A stretch of DNA of 15,220 bases from an uncultured Clostridia bacterium (GCA_947623215.1 CANQGN010000015.1:1-15220), one strand, 5' to 3'. Counted from the first letter of the stretch, positions 1 to 7,765 are shown. Made by a program: numbers and translations. The notes: a model not told the origin generated them from the sequence alone.

Positions 1-407
1 TCAACGCCATTTCGCCCAGCGAGCAGATTATGATGCAGCTTTACCCGGAAATTTACAGCTGCATTGGCTGCAACGCCTGCACCAAAAGCTGCACGCAGGG
101 GTTAAACGTGATGCAGTACATCGCCTACGCCCAGCGGGGCGAGTATGAAAAATGCGCCGAAGAGTCGTTTGACTGCGTGATGTGCGGGGTGTGCTCCGCC
201 CGCTGCCCGGCGGGTATTTCGCACCCGCAGGTGGCGCTGCTCGCCCGCCGATTAAACGGCAAATACTTAGCCCCCAAAAGCGAGCATTTAGAGAATCGGG
301 TAAAAGAAATTCAAAACGGCGATTTTCAGGAGCTCATAGAAGGGCTGATGAACAAGCCGCTGGACGAAATCAAAGAGCTGTACAACACCCGGGATATTGA
401 GCAGTAA
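1..407 (+). CDS. 4Fe-4S dicluster electron-transfer protein (5' end cut by window)
   Basis: The reading frame is open from position 3, so the N-terminus lies outside the window; the ATGs at 30 and 33 are probably internal. Two cysteine motifs of the CxxCxxCxxxC type are visible: CIGCNACTKSC and, about 30 residues later, CVMCGVCSARCP. Each would ligate a [4Fe-4S] cluster, as in HdrC-like and succinate dehydrogenase/fumarate reductase iron-sulfur proteins. The remaining roughly 70 residues are charged, with no membrane segment, so the protein is probably soluble. It ends 17 nt before the flavoprotein gene, and the flavoprotein's AGGAGG ribosome site overlaps its stop codon. It is therefore the likely electron donor to that flavoprotein. 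The exact family and the true N-terminus cannot be decided here. Confidence 0.85.
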   Translation, partial: NAISPSEQIMMQLYPEIYSCIGCNACTKSCTQGLNVMQYIAYAQRGEYEKCAEESFDCVMCGVCSARCPAGISHPQVALLARRLNGKYLAPKSEHLENRVKEIQNGDFQELIEGLMNKPLDEIKELYNTRDIEQ

Positions 408-424
408 GGAGGGGCTATAAGAAA

Positions 425-2038
425 ATGTATACCAAAGAAATGCTGGAATCCATGAAAAAAGTGGAGGCAGCCAGAACCGAAAACGCCAACATGGAGCCCC
501 GCCGCATGACGGCCGAGGAAAAAGAAACGCTGCTGGCGACCTATCACCCGGACTATAAAACCGAGGAATTTGACCTGTTGCAGGTTGGCCCCAACAAGGG
601 CGACAAGGTGCCGAAAGAGCTCGCCGCCCTGCTACAGGCAGGCAGCCGCATTACCGGCAAAAAAATAGACCTGCGCCACCCGGACTATGACGTAGACGTG
701 CTGGTCATTGGCGGGGGCGGCGCCGGCGCTTCGGCCGCCATAGAGGCAAACGAGGCCGGGGCAAACGTGCTGGTGGTCACCAAGCTGCGCATGGGCGACG
801 CCAACACCATGATGGCCGAGGGCGGCATTCAGGCGGCAGACAAACCCAACGATTCGCCCGCCCGCCATTTTTTAGACGCTTACGGCGGCGGCCACTTTGC
901 CGCCAAAAAAGAGCTGCTCTACAAGCTGGTAACCGAAGCGCCGGAGGCTATTTTGTGGCTGAACGAGCTGGGGGTAGAGTTTGACAAGGCCGAAGACGGC
1001 ACCATGATAACCACCCACGGGGGCGGCACCTCCCGCAAGCGGATGCACGCCGCCAAAGACTACTCTGGCGCCGAGATTATGCGCACCCTGCGGGACGAAG
1101 TGCTCAATCGCTCCATTCCGGTGGTCGATTTTACCGCCGCCATAGAGCTGATTTTAGACGACGCCAGTAAGGCGGCGGGCGCGGTTCTCATGAATATGGA
1201 AACGGAAGAACTGCTGGTTGCCCGCGCCAAAACGGTGATTTTGGCCACCGGCGGGGCAGGGCGGCTGCACTATCAGGGCTTCCCCACCTCGAACCACTAC
1301 GGCGCCACGGCCGACGGGCTGGTGCTGGGCTACCGGGCGGGCGCCCGGCTGCTGTATGCCGACACCCTGCAATACCACCCCACCGGCGCGGCGTACCCGG
1401 AGCAGATTTTCGGCGCGCTGGTAACCGAAAAGGTGCGCTCGCTGGGGGCGAAGCTCATTAACGCCGAGGGCGAGGTGTTTATGCACCCGCTGGAAACCCG
1501 CGACGTTTCGGCCGCCTCCATTATTCGCGAATGCACCGCCCGCGGCAAGGGGGTAACACCTCCCGAAGGGCAGGGCGTGTGGTTAGATACCCCCATGATA
1601 GAGCTCAAAAACGGCGAGGGCACCATAGAAAAGCGCATTCCCGCCATGCTGCGCATGTTTGATAAATACGGCATTGACATTCGCAAAGAGCCCATTTTGG
1701 TTTACCCCACCCTGCACTACCAAAACGGCGGGCTGGACATTGCCGAAAACGGCATGACGGCGGTAGAAAACCTCTTCGTCGCCGGGGAGGCGGTCGGCGG
1801 TATTCACGGCCGCAACCGCTTAATGGGCAACTCATTGCTGGATATTATCGTGTTCGGCCGCAACGCCGGGCGCAACGCCGCCGCCAAAGCGGAAAACGTT
1901 GCCGTGGGCAAGCTGACCTTAGAGCACGTAAAGGCCTTTGAAGCCGCCTGCAAAGAGGCGGGCATTCGCAGGGGACTACTTTCGCCCCAGCTGCTGCCGA
2001 ATTACGCCCGGCGCGAGAAGACGGGAGGCAAAAACTAA
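425..2038 (+). CDS. FAD-binding fumarate reductase/succinate dehydrogenase-type flavoprotein
   Basis: This 537-residue protein has an approximately 88-residue charged N-terminal extension and then a dinucleotide-binding motif, VLVIGGGGAGASAA (about 92-105). Family landmarks follow: MAEGGIQAA (130-138), QYHPTG (316-321), RDVSAASIIRE (359-369), HYQNGG (431-436) and GGIHGRNRLMGNSLLDIIVFGR (458-479, split by a short gap in conservation). By eye, R359, H431 and R465 match catalytic residues of fumarate reductase, so reduction of fumarate or a related enoate is likely. The histidine that covalently binds FAD in FrdA/SdhA aligns with N127, so FAD should be non-covalent. AGGAGG at 407-412 precedes the ATG by 12 nt. 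NadB-like L-aspartate oxidase is a relative but is less likely given the Fe-S partner. The direction of the reaction is inferred, not shown. Confidence 0.85.
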   Translation: MYTKEMLESMKKVEAARTENANMEPRRMTAEEKETLLATYHPDYKTEEFDLLQVGPNKGDKVPKELAALLQAGSRITGKKIDLRHPDYDVDVLVIGGGGAGASAAIEANEAGANVLVVTKLRMGDANTMMAEGGIQAADKPNDSPARHFLDAYGGGHFAAKKELLYKLVTEAPEAILWLNELGVEFDKAEDGTMITTHGGGTSRKRMHAAKDYSGAEIMRTLRDEVLNRSIPVVDFTAAIELILDDASKAAGAVLMNMETEELLVARAKTVILATGGAGRLHYQGFPTSNHYGATADGLVLGYRAGARLLYADTLQYHPTGAAYPEQIFGALVTEKVRSLGAKLINAEGEVFMHPLETRDVSAASIIRECTARGKGVTPPEGQGVWLDTPMIELKNGEGTIEKRIPAMLRMFDKYGIDIRKEPILVYPTLHYQNGGLDIAENGMTAVENLFVAGEAVGGIHGRNRLMGNSLLDIIVFGRNAGRNAAAKAENVAVGKLTLEHVKAFEAACKEAGIRRGLLSPQLLPNYARREKTGGKN

Positions 2039-3231
2039 TGGCCTATCTTGGTACGCTGCTTTCGGCCATGCTGGCCACCGTGGGGGTTGCCTTTGCCATT
2101 GCCGCCCTCGGTTACCTCATTGGCGGCATTGAAATCAAAGGCGTTTCCCTCGGCACCGCCGGGGTGCTGCTGGTGGCGCTGCTTTACGGCATTTTAACCA
2201 ACTTTGTTCCCTCTTTTACCGTGGGGGGCAAAGAGATTGAGCTCATGAGCGACGCCATTAAAGCCCAGTATTCCACCATTTCCAACATCGGCACCGCCAT
2301 GTTCGTTACGGCGGTGGGCCTTATTGCCGGGCCAAAATTCTTCCGCACCTTTAACAAAAAGTCCATGGCCTACATCGTCATGGGTGTCGTCATTATTTTA
2401 ACCGCCGCCGCAGTGGGCATTGTCATCATTCTGCTCAGCGGGGTAGACGCGTCGCTCTTGGTGGGCATTATGACCGGCGCTTTAACCTCTACCCCCGGCC
2501 TTTCGGCCGCCAAAGAGGTTTCGCAAAATGCCGACGGTCTGGTGGCGGGCTACGGCATCGCCTACCTCTACGGCGTGCTGGGCGTGGTGCTGTTTGTGCA
2601 AATTATCCCCAAGTTGCTGCGGGTGGATATGGCGGCCGAGCGAGAGCATTTTCGGGCGGCCAACGCCATTACGCTTAAACCCATTGCCAGACGCCTGACC
2701 CAGCTGGAACCCTTCGGCTTTTTTCCCTTCTTTTTGGCCATCGGGCTGGGGTATATCATCGGCGCCATTAAAATCCCCGGCATTAACTTTTCGCTGGGGG
2801 CCTCCGGCGGCACGCTGGTGGCGGGGCTGATTATCGGCCATTTCGGCCACATTGGGCCGCTCAATTGCACCATTCAAAAAGAAACCCTCAATTTCTTCCG
2901 CGAGCTGGGGCTGGTGCTCTTTCTCATTGGCGCCGGGGTGCCCGGCGGGGTGAACTTTGTCTCCAACGTCAAGGTGTCGTATTTCCTTTACGGGGTCATT
3001 CTTACCACCGTACCCATGCTGGTGGGCTTTTTGCTGGCGAAATACGTCTTTAAGCTCTCTATTTTCAACAACCTGGGTTCCATTACCGGCGGCATGACCT
3101 CTACCCCCGCGCTGGGGGCGCTCATCAGCACCGCCGGTACCGACGAGGTATCGTCTGCCTACGCCGCCACCTACCCCATTGCGCTGGTCATGGTGGTGCT
3201 GGCTTCGAAATTGATGATTCTATTCTTTTAA
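2038..3231 (+). CDS. AspT/YidE/YbjL-type membrane exchanger, short form
   Basis: This 397-residue, strongly hydrophobic protein is built from two similar halves. GVSLGTAGVLLVALLYG (35-51) recurs as FSLGASGGTLVAGLIIG (251-267), and GALTSTPGLSAAKE (147-160) recurs as GGMTSTPALGALIS (351-364). This duplicated pattern defines the aspartate:alanine exchanger family (AspT, YidE, YbjL). AspT-type members usually exceed 500 residues, with TrkA-C regulatory domains between the halves; here only about 35 polar residues (roughly 194-228) separate them. The ATG overlaps the flavoprotein stop by one base (TAATG), with GGGAGG at 2023-2028, so the two are translationally coupled. Amino-acid or dicarboxylate exchange is inferred from family and context; the substrate is not known. 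Confidence 0.82.
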   Translation: MAYLGTLLSAMLATVGVAFAIAALGYLIGGIEIKGVSLGTAGVLLVALLYGILTNFVPSFTVGGKEIELMSDAIKAQYSTISNIGTAMFVTAVGLIAGPKFFRTFNKKSMAYIVMGVVIILTAAAVGIVIILLSGVDASLLVGIMTGALTSTPGLSAAKEVSQNADGLVAGYGIAYLYGVLGVVLFVQIIPKLLRVDMAAEREHFRAANAITLKPIARRLTQLEPFGFFPFFLAIGLGYIIGAIKIPGINFSLGASGGTLVAGLIIGHFGHIGPLNCTIQKETLNFFRELGLVLFLIGAGVPGGVNFVSNVKVSYFLYGVILTTVPMLVGFLLAKYVFKLSIFNNLGSITGGMTSTPALGALISTAGTDEVSSAYAATYPIALVMVVLASKLMILFF

Positions 3232-3290
3232 ACGAACGGCCGGGCGGCCGGCTGTGAAATTTTAGCAGCAGAACAAAGGAGGAAATCCCT

Positions 3291-3530
3291 ATGAAAGTGA
3301 CCGTATGTATCGGCAGTTCCTGCCATTTAAAGGGTTCCCGCACGGTGGTGGAGCGGCTGAAGGAGCTGATAGAACAGCACGGCCTGGGCGACAAAGTAGA
3401 GCTGGCCGGTACCTTTTGCATGGGCAACTGCCAAAAGGACGTTTGCGTTACGGTAAACGACGCGGTCTTCTCCATTGTGCCGGAGGAAGTAGACAGCTTT
3501 TTTGAAACCGAGGTACTCGCCCACCTGTAA
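3291..3530 (+). CDS. Thioredoxin-like [2Fe-2S] ferredoxin domain protein (NuoE-like)
   Basis: This is a 79-residue stand-alone domain. Four cysteines, C6, C11, C43 and C47 (CIGSSC and FCMGNC), show the spacing of the thioredoxin-like [2Fe-2S] fold found in NuoE/HydC subunits. The length fits the cluster-binding half of NuoE without its helical N-terminal domain. AAAGGAGG at 3275-3282 is a strong ribosome site 8 nt from the ATG. The hydS-like gene lies 86 nt downstream, and small proteins of this kind commonly accompany group C [FeFe]-hydrogenase loci. It probably passes electrons to or from that protein or the phosphatase; the partner is inferred from position. Confidence 0.88.
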   Translation: MKVTVCIGSSCHLKGSRTVVERLKELIEQHGLGDKVELAGTFCMGNCQKDVCVTVNDAVFSIVPEEVDSFFETEVLAHL

Positions 3531-3552
3531 CCCGCCGGCGGGCGCCGGCGCC
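3531..3552. repeat. Two overlapping perfect 12-bp palindromes
   Basis: CCCGCCGGCGGG (3531-3542) and GGCGCCGGCGCC (3541-3552) are each self-complementary and share two bases. They begin directly after the stop of the [2Fe-2S] gene. They could be a dimeric protein site or part of an RNA fold with the adjacent hairpin. Such palindromes arise more easily by chance in GC-rich DNA. Confidence 0.5.
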
Positions 3553-3559
3553 AACATTA

Positions 3560-3596
3560 CGCGGCGGGCGGGGGTAAGAGGAACCCGCCCGCCGCG
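3560..3596 (+). promoter_or_regulatory. Perfect 13-bp hairpin in the leader of the hydS-like gene
   Basis: The arm at 3560-3572 (CGCGGCGGGCGGG) is exactly complementary to 3584-3596 (CCCGCCCGCCGCG), with an 11-nt purine-rich loop (GGTAAGAGGAA). No T-run follows, so it is not a classical intrinsic terminator. It ends 20 nt before the ATG of the hydS-like gene, close to the weak ribosome site AGGGG (3603-3607). CCCGCC at 3531-3536 could pair instead with GGCGGG at 3563-3568, giving a competing fold. Likely roles are an mRNA processing or stability element, partial attenuation, or translational control; none is demonstrated. Confidence 0.5.
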
Positions 3597-3616
3597 AAAG
3601 GCAGGGGATATACGCC

Positions 3617-5287
3617 ATGTCTCAGCACTTAAAGCTGCGGCAAAAAAGCTGCCGCAGCTGCCATAAATGTATTCGTCACTGTCCGCTCAAGGCCATTCGG
3701 TTTTCGGGCGGGCACGCCCGCATTGTGGCAGAAGACTGCATTTGGTGCGGGCTGTGTTACACCGCTTGCCCGCAGTCGGGCAACGAAATATTCTCTGAAC
3801 GCTACACGGTAGAGGGGCTGCTGCACGCGGGCGACCGCGTGGTGGCAAGCGTAGACGCGTCCTATGCCGCCCAGTACCCCGGCGCTACCATTGGCGATTT
3901 GCAAACGGCGCTTCGTTCCCTCGGCTTTGCCGGGGCGGGGGAGGCCGCGGCGGGGGCCGGGGCGGTAACGGCGGCTTACGACCGCCTGCTCGCAGAGGGC
4001 GCCGACGTGCTGCTTTCTTCTACCTGCCCGTCTGCCAATTTGCTTATTCAAAAATATTACCCGGCGGCGCTGCCGCTGCTCGCCCCGGTGCTCTCGCCCG
4101 TGCAGGTGCACGCCGCGGCGCTAAAAGAGGCCGACCCCGGCTGCAAGGTGGTGTTTATTGGCCCCTGCATTGCCCAAAAAGACGAGGTCGAAGCCCTGCC
4201 GGGCTACATAGACGCGGTGCTCACCTTTGACCAGTTAGACAGTTGGCTGGCCGAAAAGTCGATTGCCGTGCGCCCCACCGGCAAGGGCAAGGGCGGCGGC
4301 AAAACCGCCTGCACCGCCCTGCCCGGCGGGCTGGTGCGGGCCATGCAGCCCCACCGCAGCAATACTACCTACCTTTCGGTTTGCGGGGTAAAGGCCTGCA
4401 TGGAGGCGTTGCAGCAAATTGCCGACGGCCAGCTGCACCACTGCTTTGTAGAGCTGACCGCCTGCGAGGGCGGGTGCGCCGGCGGCCCCGGTCGGCGGCG
4501 GGGGAGCATTGTAGACCTGCCGCTGATAGAAAAAACGGTTAAAAACAAGCCCTACCAGCTGCCCTTTAGCGGGTCGCTTGACCGCTCTTTTGAGCCGTTG
4601 CCCCGCACCGAGACCCCGGTGCCGGAGGAAGCGCTGCGCGAAATTTTGCTGCGCATGGGCAAAACCACGCCGGAAGACGAGTTAAACTGCGGCGGCTGCG
4701 GCTACAGCACCTGCCGCGACAAGGCGGCCGCCATTTACCGGGGCAAGGCCAACGCCTCTATGTGCCTGCCCTACTTAAAGGCCAAGGCCGAAACGTTTTC
4801 AGACACCATTATCAACAACACCCCCAACGGCGTAATTGTGCTAAACGAAGAATTAGAGGTACAGCAAATCAACCGCGCCGCGCTCAACATGCTGGGCATT
4901 CGCCACCGCATTGACATTATGGGCGAGCCGCTTTCTGCCTTTATGGACGAAGCGGTGTTTGCCGAGCCGCTGGCCCGCCGCCAGCGGGTGAGCGTGCGGC
5001 GGCTGTACCGCGAGCAGTCGCAGACTTACCTTGAGATTACCACCATTTTAGACCCCGAGTACCACATTGTAATGGGGGTGCTGCGCAACGTAACCGAAGA
5101 AACGCTGGAACGCCAAAAGAAAGAATCCATTACCGCCCAAACGGTAGAAATTGCCGACAAAGTGGTAGAAAAGCAAATGCGCATTGTGCAGGAAATCGCT
5201 TCGCTGCTCGGCGAAACCACCGCCGAAACCAAAATTGCGCTCAGCAAGCTGAAGGAGTCGATTACCGATGAGTCTGCTCTTCGCTGA
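3617..5287 (+). CDS. Putative sensory group C [FeFe]-hydrogenase with PAS domain (HydS/HfsB-like)
   Basis: This 556-residue cytoplasmic protein has four parts. An N-terminal 2x[4Fe-4S] ferredoxin domain has C12/C15/C18/C22 and C41/C44/C47/C51. An [FeFe]-hydrogenase H-domain (about 65-310) has the H-cluster cysteines C137 (STCPS), C184 (GPCIAQK), and C283 and C287 (TACEGGC). A further [4Fe-4S] motif of the PF04060 kind has C358, C361, C366 and C383. A PAS domain (about 392-490) is followed by a charged helical tail. By eye, T136, G182, Q187 and T281 replace the Cys, Met, Lys and Met of catalytic enzymes, which suggests sensing of H2 or redox state rather than bulk turnover. There is no kinase domain. 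The gene overlaps the phosphatase gene by 20 nt. A glycine/lysine-rich linker (221-229) sits within the H-domain. Confidence 0.87.
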   Translation: MSQHLKLRQKSCRSCHKCIRHCPLKAIRFSGGHARIVAEDCIWCGLCYTACPQSGNEIFSERYTVEGLLHAGDRVVASVDASYAAQYPGATIGDLQTALRSLGFAGAGEAAAGAGAVTAAYDRLLAEGADVLLSSTCPSANLLIQKYYPAALPLLAPVLSPVQVHAAALKEADPGCKVVFIGPCIAQKDEVEALPGYIDAVLTFDQLDSWLAEKSIAVRPTGKGKGGGKTACTALPGGLVRAMQPHRSNTTYLSVCGVKACMEALQQIADGQLHHCFVELTACEGGCAGGPGRRRGSIVDLPLIEKTVKNKPYQLPFSGSLDRSFEPLPRTETPVPEEALREILLRMGKTTPEDELNCGGCGYSTCRDKAAAIYRGKANASMCLPYLKAKAETFSDTIINNTPNGVIVLNEELEVQQINRAALNMLGIRHRIDIMGEPLSAFMDEAVFAEPLARRQRVSVRRLYREQSQTYLEITTILDPEYHIVMGVLRNVTEETLERQKKESITAQTVEIADKVVEKQMRIVQEIASLLGETTAETKIALSKLKESITDESALR

Positions 5288-6440
5288 TATTGGCATTCAA
5301 AGCATGAACAAGTACGGCGAACAGCTCTGCGGCGACCATGTGGACGTGCTGGAGCAGGCAGACGATTCGACCGTAATTGTTCTGGCAGACGGACTGGGCA
5401 GCGGGGTAAAGGCCAGCATTCTTTCTACCCTGACTTCTAAAATTATTTCTACCATGATGGCGGCGGGGCTTTCTATAGAAGAATGCGTGCAAACCATTGC
5501 CGACACCCTGCCTATTTCCTCCGTCAGCCGGGTGGGGTACTCTACCTTTACCCTTATTCATCTGGTAGAAAACCGCGAAGCGGAAATTTTTGAGTACGAC
5601 AACCCCCACGTGATTCTGCTGCGGGGGGGCAAGCACTACCACCTGCCTAAGGCGGAGCAGGTTATCGGCGACAAAACCATTTACCGCTCGCGGGTGGCGT
5701 TGCAGGAAAACGACCTGTTTATAGCCATGAGCGACGGCTGCACCCACGCCGGTATTGGCATAGACAAGCGCTTTGGCTGGGAGCGGGACGATATTATCGC
5801 TTACCTGGTCTCGCTCTACGACCCCGATTTTTCGGCCAAAACCTGGGCGACCATTTTGCTGGAGGAGTGCAAAAACCTATACCGCTTTAAGCCGGGGGAC
5901 GACACCACCATTTGCGCCATTCGTATGCGCCGCCACGAGGCGGTGAACGTGCTCTTTGGCCCGCCTGCGGTGCACGACGACGCCGACCGTATGATTTCTC
6001 TCTTTTTAGAGCAAGAGGGGCGGCACGTGGTGTGCGGCGGCACCACCGCCTCGCTGGTGGCCGACTATTTGGGGGTAGAGCTGCGCCCCAGCTTAACCTA
6101 CGACGACCCGGACATTCCCCCCACCGCCGAAATGGAGGGGGTCGATTTGGTCACCGAAGGGGTCATTACCGTCAACCGGGTGCTGACCTACGCCAAAGAC
6201 TATTTGCAAGACAATGAATCCTACGTAAAGTGGGGGTATAAAAACGACGGCGCCTCGCTGCTTAGCCGCATGATGTTTGAAGACGCCACCGACATTCGCT
6301 TTTTTGTGGGGCGGGCCATGAACCCCGCCCACCAAAACCCCAGCCTGCCCATTAACTTCAGCATTAAAATGCAGCTGGTCATTGAGCTCAACGAAGCGCT
6401 GAAAAAAATGGGCAAGCGGGTACAGGTAACCTACTTTTAA
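5268..6440 (+). CDS. SpoIIE/PP2C-family protein phosphatase with uncharacterised C-terminal domain
   Basis: This protein has 390 residues. The N-terminal half is a SpoIIE-type PP2C domain: CGDHVDV (21-27), VLADGLGSG (38-46), MSDG (154-157) and GDDTT (210-214). These supply the metal-binding aspartates D23, D41, D156 and D211/D212, so Ser/Thr phosphatase activity is expected. Residues about 225-390 form a second domain that I do not recognise; VCGGTTASLVADYLG (255-269) is its most motif-like segment. There are no membrane segments. AAGGAG at 5252-5257, inside the hydS-like gene, precedes the ATG by 10 nt, and the 20-nt overlap implies coupled production. The likely job is to turn the hydrogenase/PAS signal into dephosphorylation of an unknown target. 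No partner kinase or anti-sigma antagonist is in the window. Confidence 0.83.
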   Translation: MSLLFADIGIQSMNKYGEQLCGDHVDVLEQADDSTVIVLADGLGSGVKASILSTLTSKIISTMMAAGLSIEECVQTIADTLPISSVSRVGYSTFTLIHLVENREAEIFEYDNPHVILLRGGKHYHLPKAEQVIGDKTIYRSRVALQENDLFIAMSDGCTHAGIGIDKRFGWERDDIIAYLVSLYDPDFSAKTWATILLEECKNLYRFKPGDDTTICAIRMRRHEAVNVLFGPPAVHDDADRMISLFLEQEGRHVVCGGTTASLVADYLGVELRPSLTYDDPDIPPTAEMEGVDLVTEGVITVNRVLTYAKDYLQDNESYVKWGYKNDGASLLSRMMFEDATDIRFFVGRAMNPAHQNPSLPINFSIKMQLVIELNEALKKMGKRVQVTYF

Positions 6441-6472
6441 CCAACGCAAACAGAAGGGAACGAGCATTAACC

Positions 6473-7765
6473 ATGAAAGCATATCGGGAACAAACCACCG
6501 AAGAACTGCAAAAGCTTCGCCAGTCGCTGCACGAGCGCTACAGGGCCTTTCAAAGCCGCCATTTAGAGCTCAACATGGCGCGCGGCAAGCCGAGCGACGA
6601 GCAGCTGAACCTCTCTATGGGCATGATGGACGTGCTGGCCAGCAATTCGGACTTGACCTGTGAAGACGGTACCGACTGCCGCAACTACGGCGTGCTGGAC
6701 GGCATTGCCGAGGCCAAGCAGCTGATTGGCGATATGATTGAGGTACCGGCCGACAATATTATTATTTACGGCAACTCCAGCTTAAACGTGATGTACGACA
6801 CCATCGCCCGCGCCATGACCCACGGCATTATGGGCTCTACCCCCTGGTGCCGCCTGCCGGCGGTGAAGTTTTTGTGCCCGGTGCCGGGGTACGACCGGCA
6901 TTTTGCCATTACCGAGTATTTTGGCATTGAGATGATCAACGTACCCATGAACGAAGACGGGCCGGATATGGATTTGGTCGAGCGGCTGGTGGCCGCAGAC
7001 GACGCCATAAAAGGCATTTGGTGCGTGCCAAAATACTCCAACCCCACCGGCAATTCCTATTCGGACGAAGTGGTGCGCCGCTTTGCCCGGTTAAAGCCCG
7101 CTGCCCGCGATTTTCGCATTTTTTGGGACAATGCCTACGGCGTGCACCATTTGTACGACGACGATCAGGACGAGCTGATTGAAATTTTGGCGGAGTGCAA
7201 GGCGGCCGGTAATCCGGATATGGTATATAAATTTGCTTCAACCTCTAAAATCAGCTTTCCGGGGTCGGGCATTGCCGCCATTGCCACCTCGCACAACAAT
7301 ATGGAAGATATAAAAAAACAGCTGGCCATTCAAACCATCGGCCACGACAAGGTAAATCAGCTGCGCCACGTGCGCTTTTTTGGCGACATTAACGGTATGA
7401 AGCGCCACATGCGGCTGCACGCCGCCATTTTGCGCCCCAAGTTTGAGGCGGTGCTGCACATTTTTGAAGAAGAGCTGGGCGGCCTTGGCATTGCAGAGTG
7501 GACCCGGCCGAAGGGCGGCTACTTTATTTCGTTTGACGCCCTGCCCGGCTGCGCCAAAGCCATTGTGGCCCGCTGCAAAAAGGCGGGCGTGGTGTTAACC
7601 GGCGCGGGGGCCACCTACCCCTATGGGGTAGACCCGCAAGACCGCAACATTCGCATTGCGCCCTCTTACCCGCCGCTGGAGGATTTAAAAACCGCCGCCG
7701 AGCTTTTTTGCCTTTGCGTGCAGCTGGTCAGCGTAGACGCGATTTTAAGCGAGCGCGAGGCCTAA
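6473..7765 (+). CDS. PLP-dependent aminotransferase, aspartate aminotransferase family (Asp_aminotransf, PF12897-like)
   Basis: This 430-residue fold-type I aminotransferase has YSNPTGN (188-194), WDNAYG (218-223), the PLP Schiff-base lysine K259 in STSKISFPGSG, and the carboxylate-binding arginine R394 in RIAPSYP. The N-terminal segment LNMARGKPSDEQLNLS (33-48) is characteristic of the bacterial Asp_aminotransf family, which is distinct from the AspC/AspB type. The expected reaction is aspartate plus 2-oxoglutarate to oxaloacetate plus glutamate in the cytoplasm; specificity is inferred from family. The gene follows the phosphatase by 32 nt in the same direction. AGAAGGG (6452-6458) is a somewhat distant ribosome site. 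Its neighbourhood with an AspT-like carrier and a fumarate-reductase flavoprotein suggests a role in aspartate use. Confidence 0.85.
   Translation: MKAYREQTTEELQKLRQSLHERYRAFQSRHLELNMARGKPSDEQLNLSMGMMDVLASNSDLTCEDGTDCRNYGVLDGIAEAKQLIGDMIEVPADNIIIYGNSSLNVMYDTIARAMTHGIMGSTPWCRLPAVKFLCPVPGYDRHFAITEYFGIEMINVPMNEDGPDMDLVERLVAADDAIKGIWCVPKYSNPTGNSYSDEVVRRFARLKPAARDFRIFWDNAYGVHHLYDDDQDELIEILAECKAAGNPDMVYKFASTSKISFPGSGIAAIATSHNNMEDIKKQLAIQTIGHDKVNQLRHVRFFGDINGMKRHMRLHAAILRPKFEAVLHIFEEELGGLGIAEWTRPKGGYFISFDALPGCAKAIVARCKKAGVVLTGAGATYPYGVDPQDRNIRIAPSYPPLEDLKTAAELFCLCVQLVSVDAILSEREA

Noticed and set aside
3237..3250. Short inverted repeat CGGCC-GGGC-GGCCG after the exchanger gene, considered as a terminator
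   Set aside because: The stem is only 5 bp and no T-run follows directly; the AAATTTT stretch lies about 6 nt further on. Such repeats are common in GC-rich DNA.
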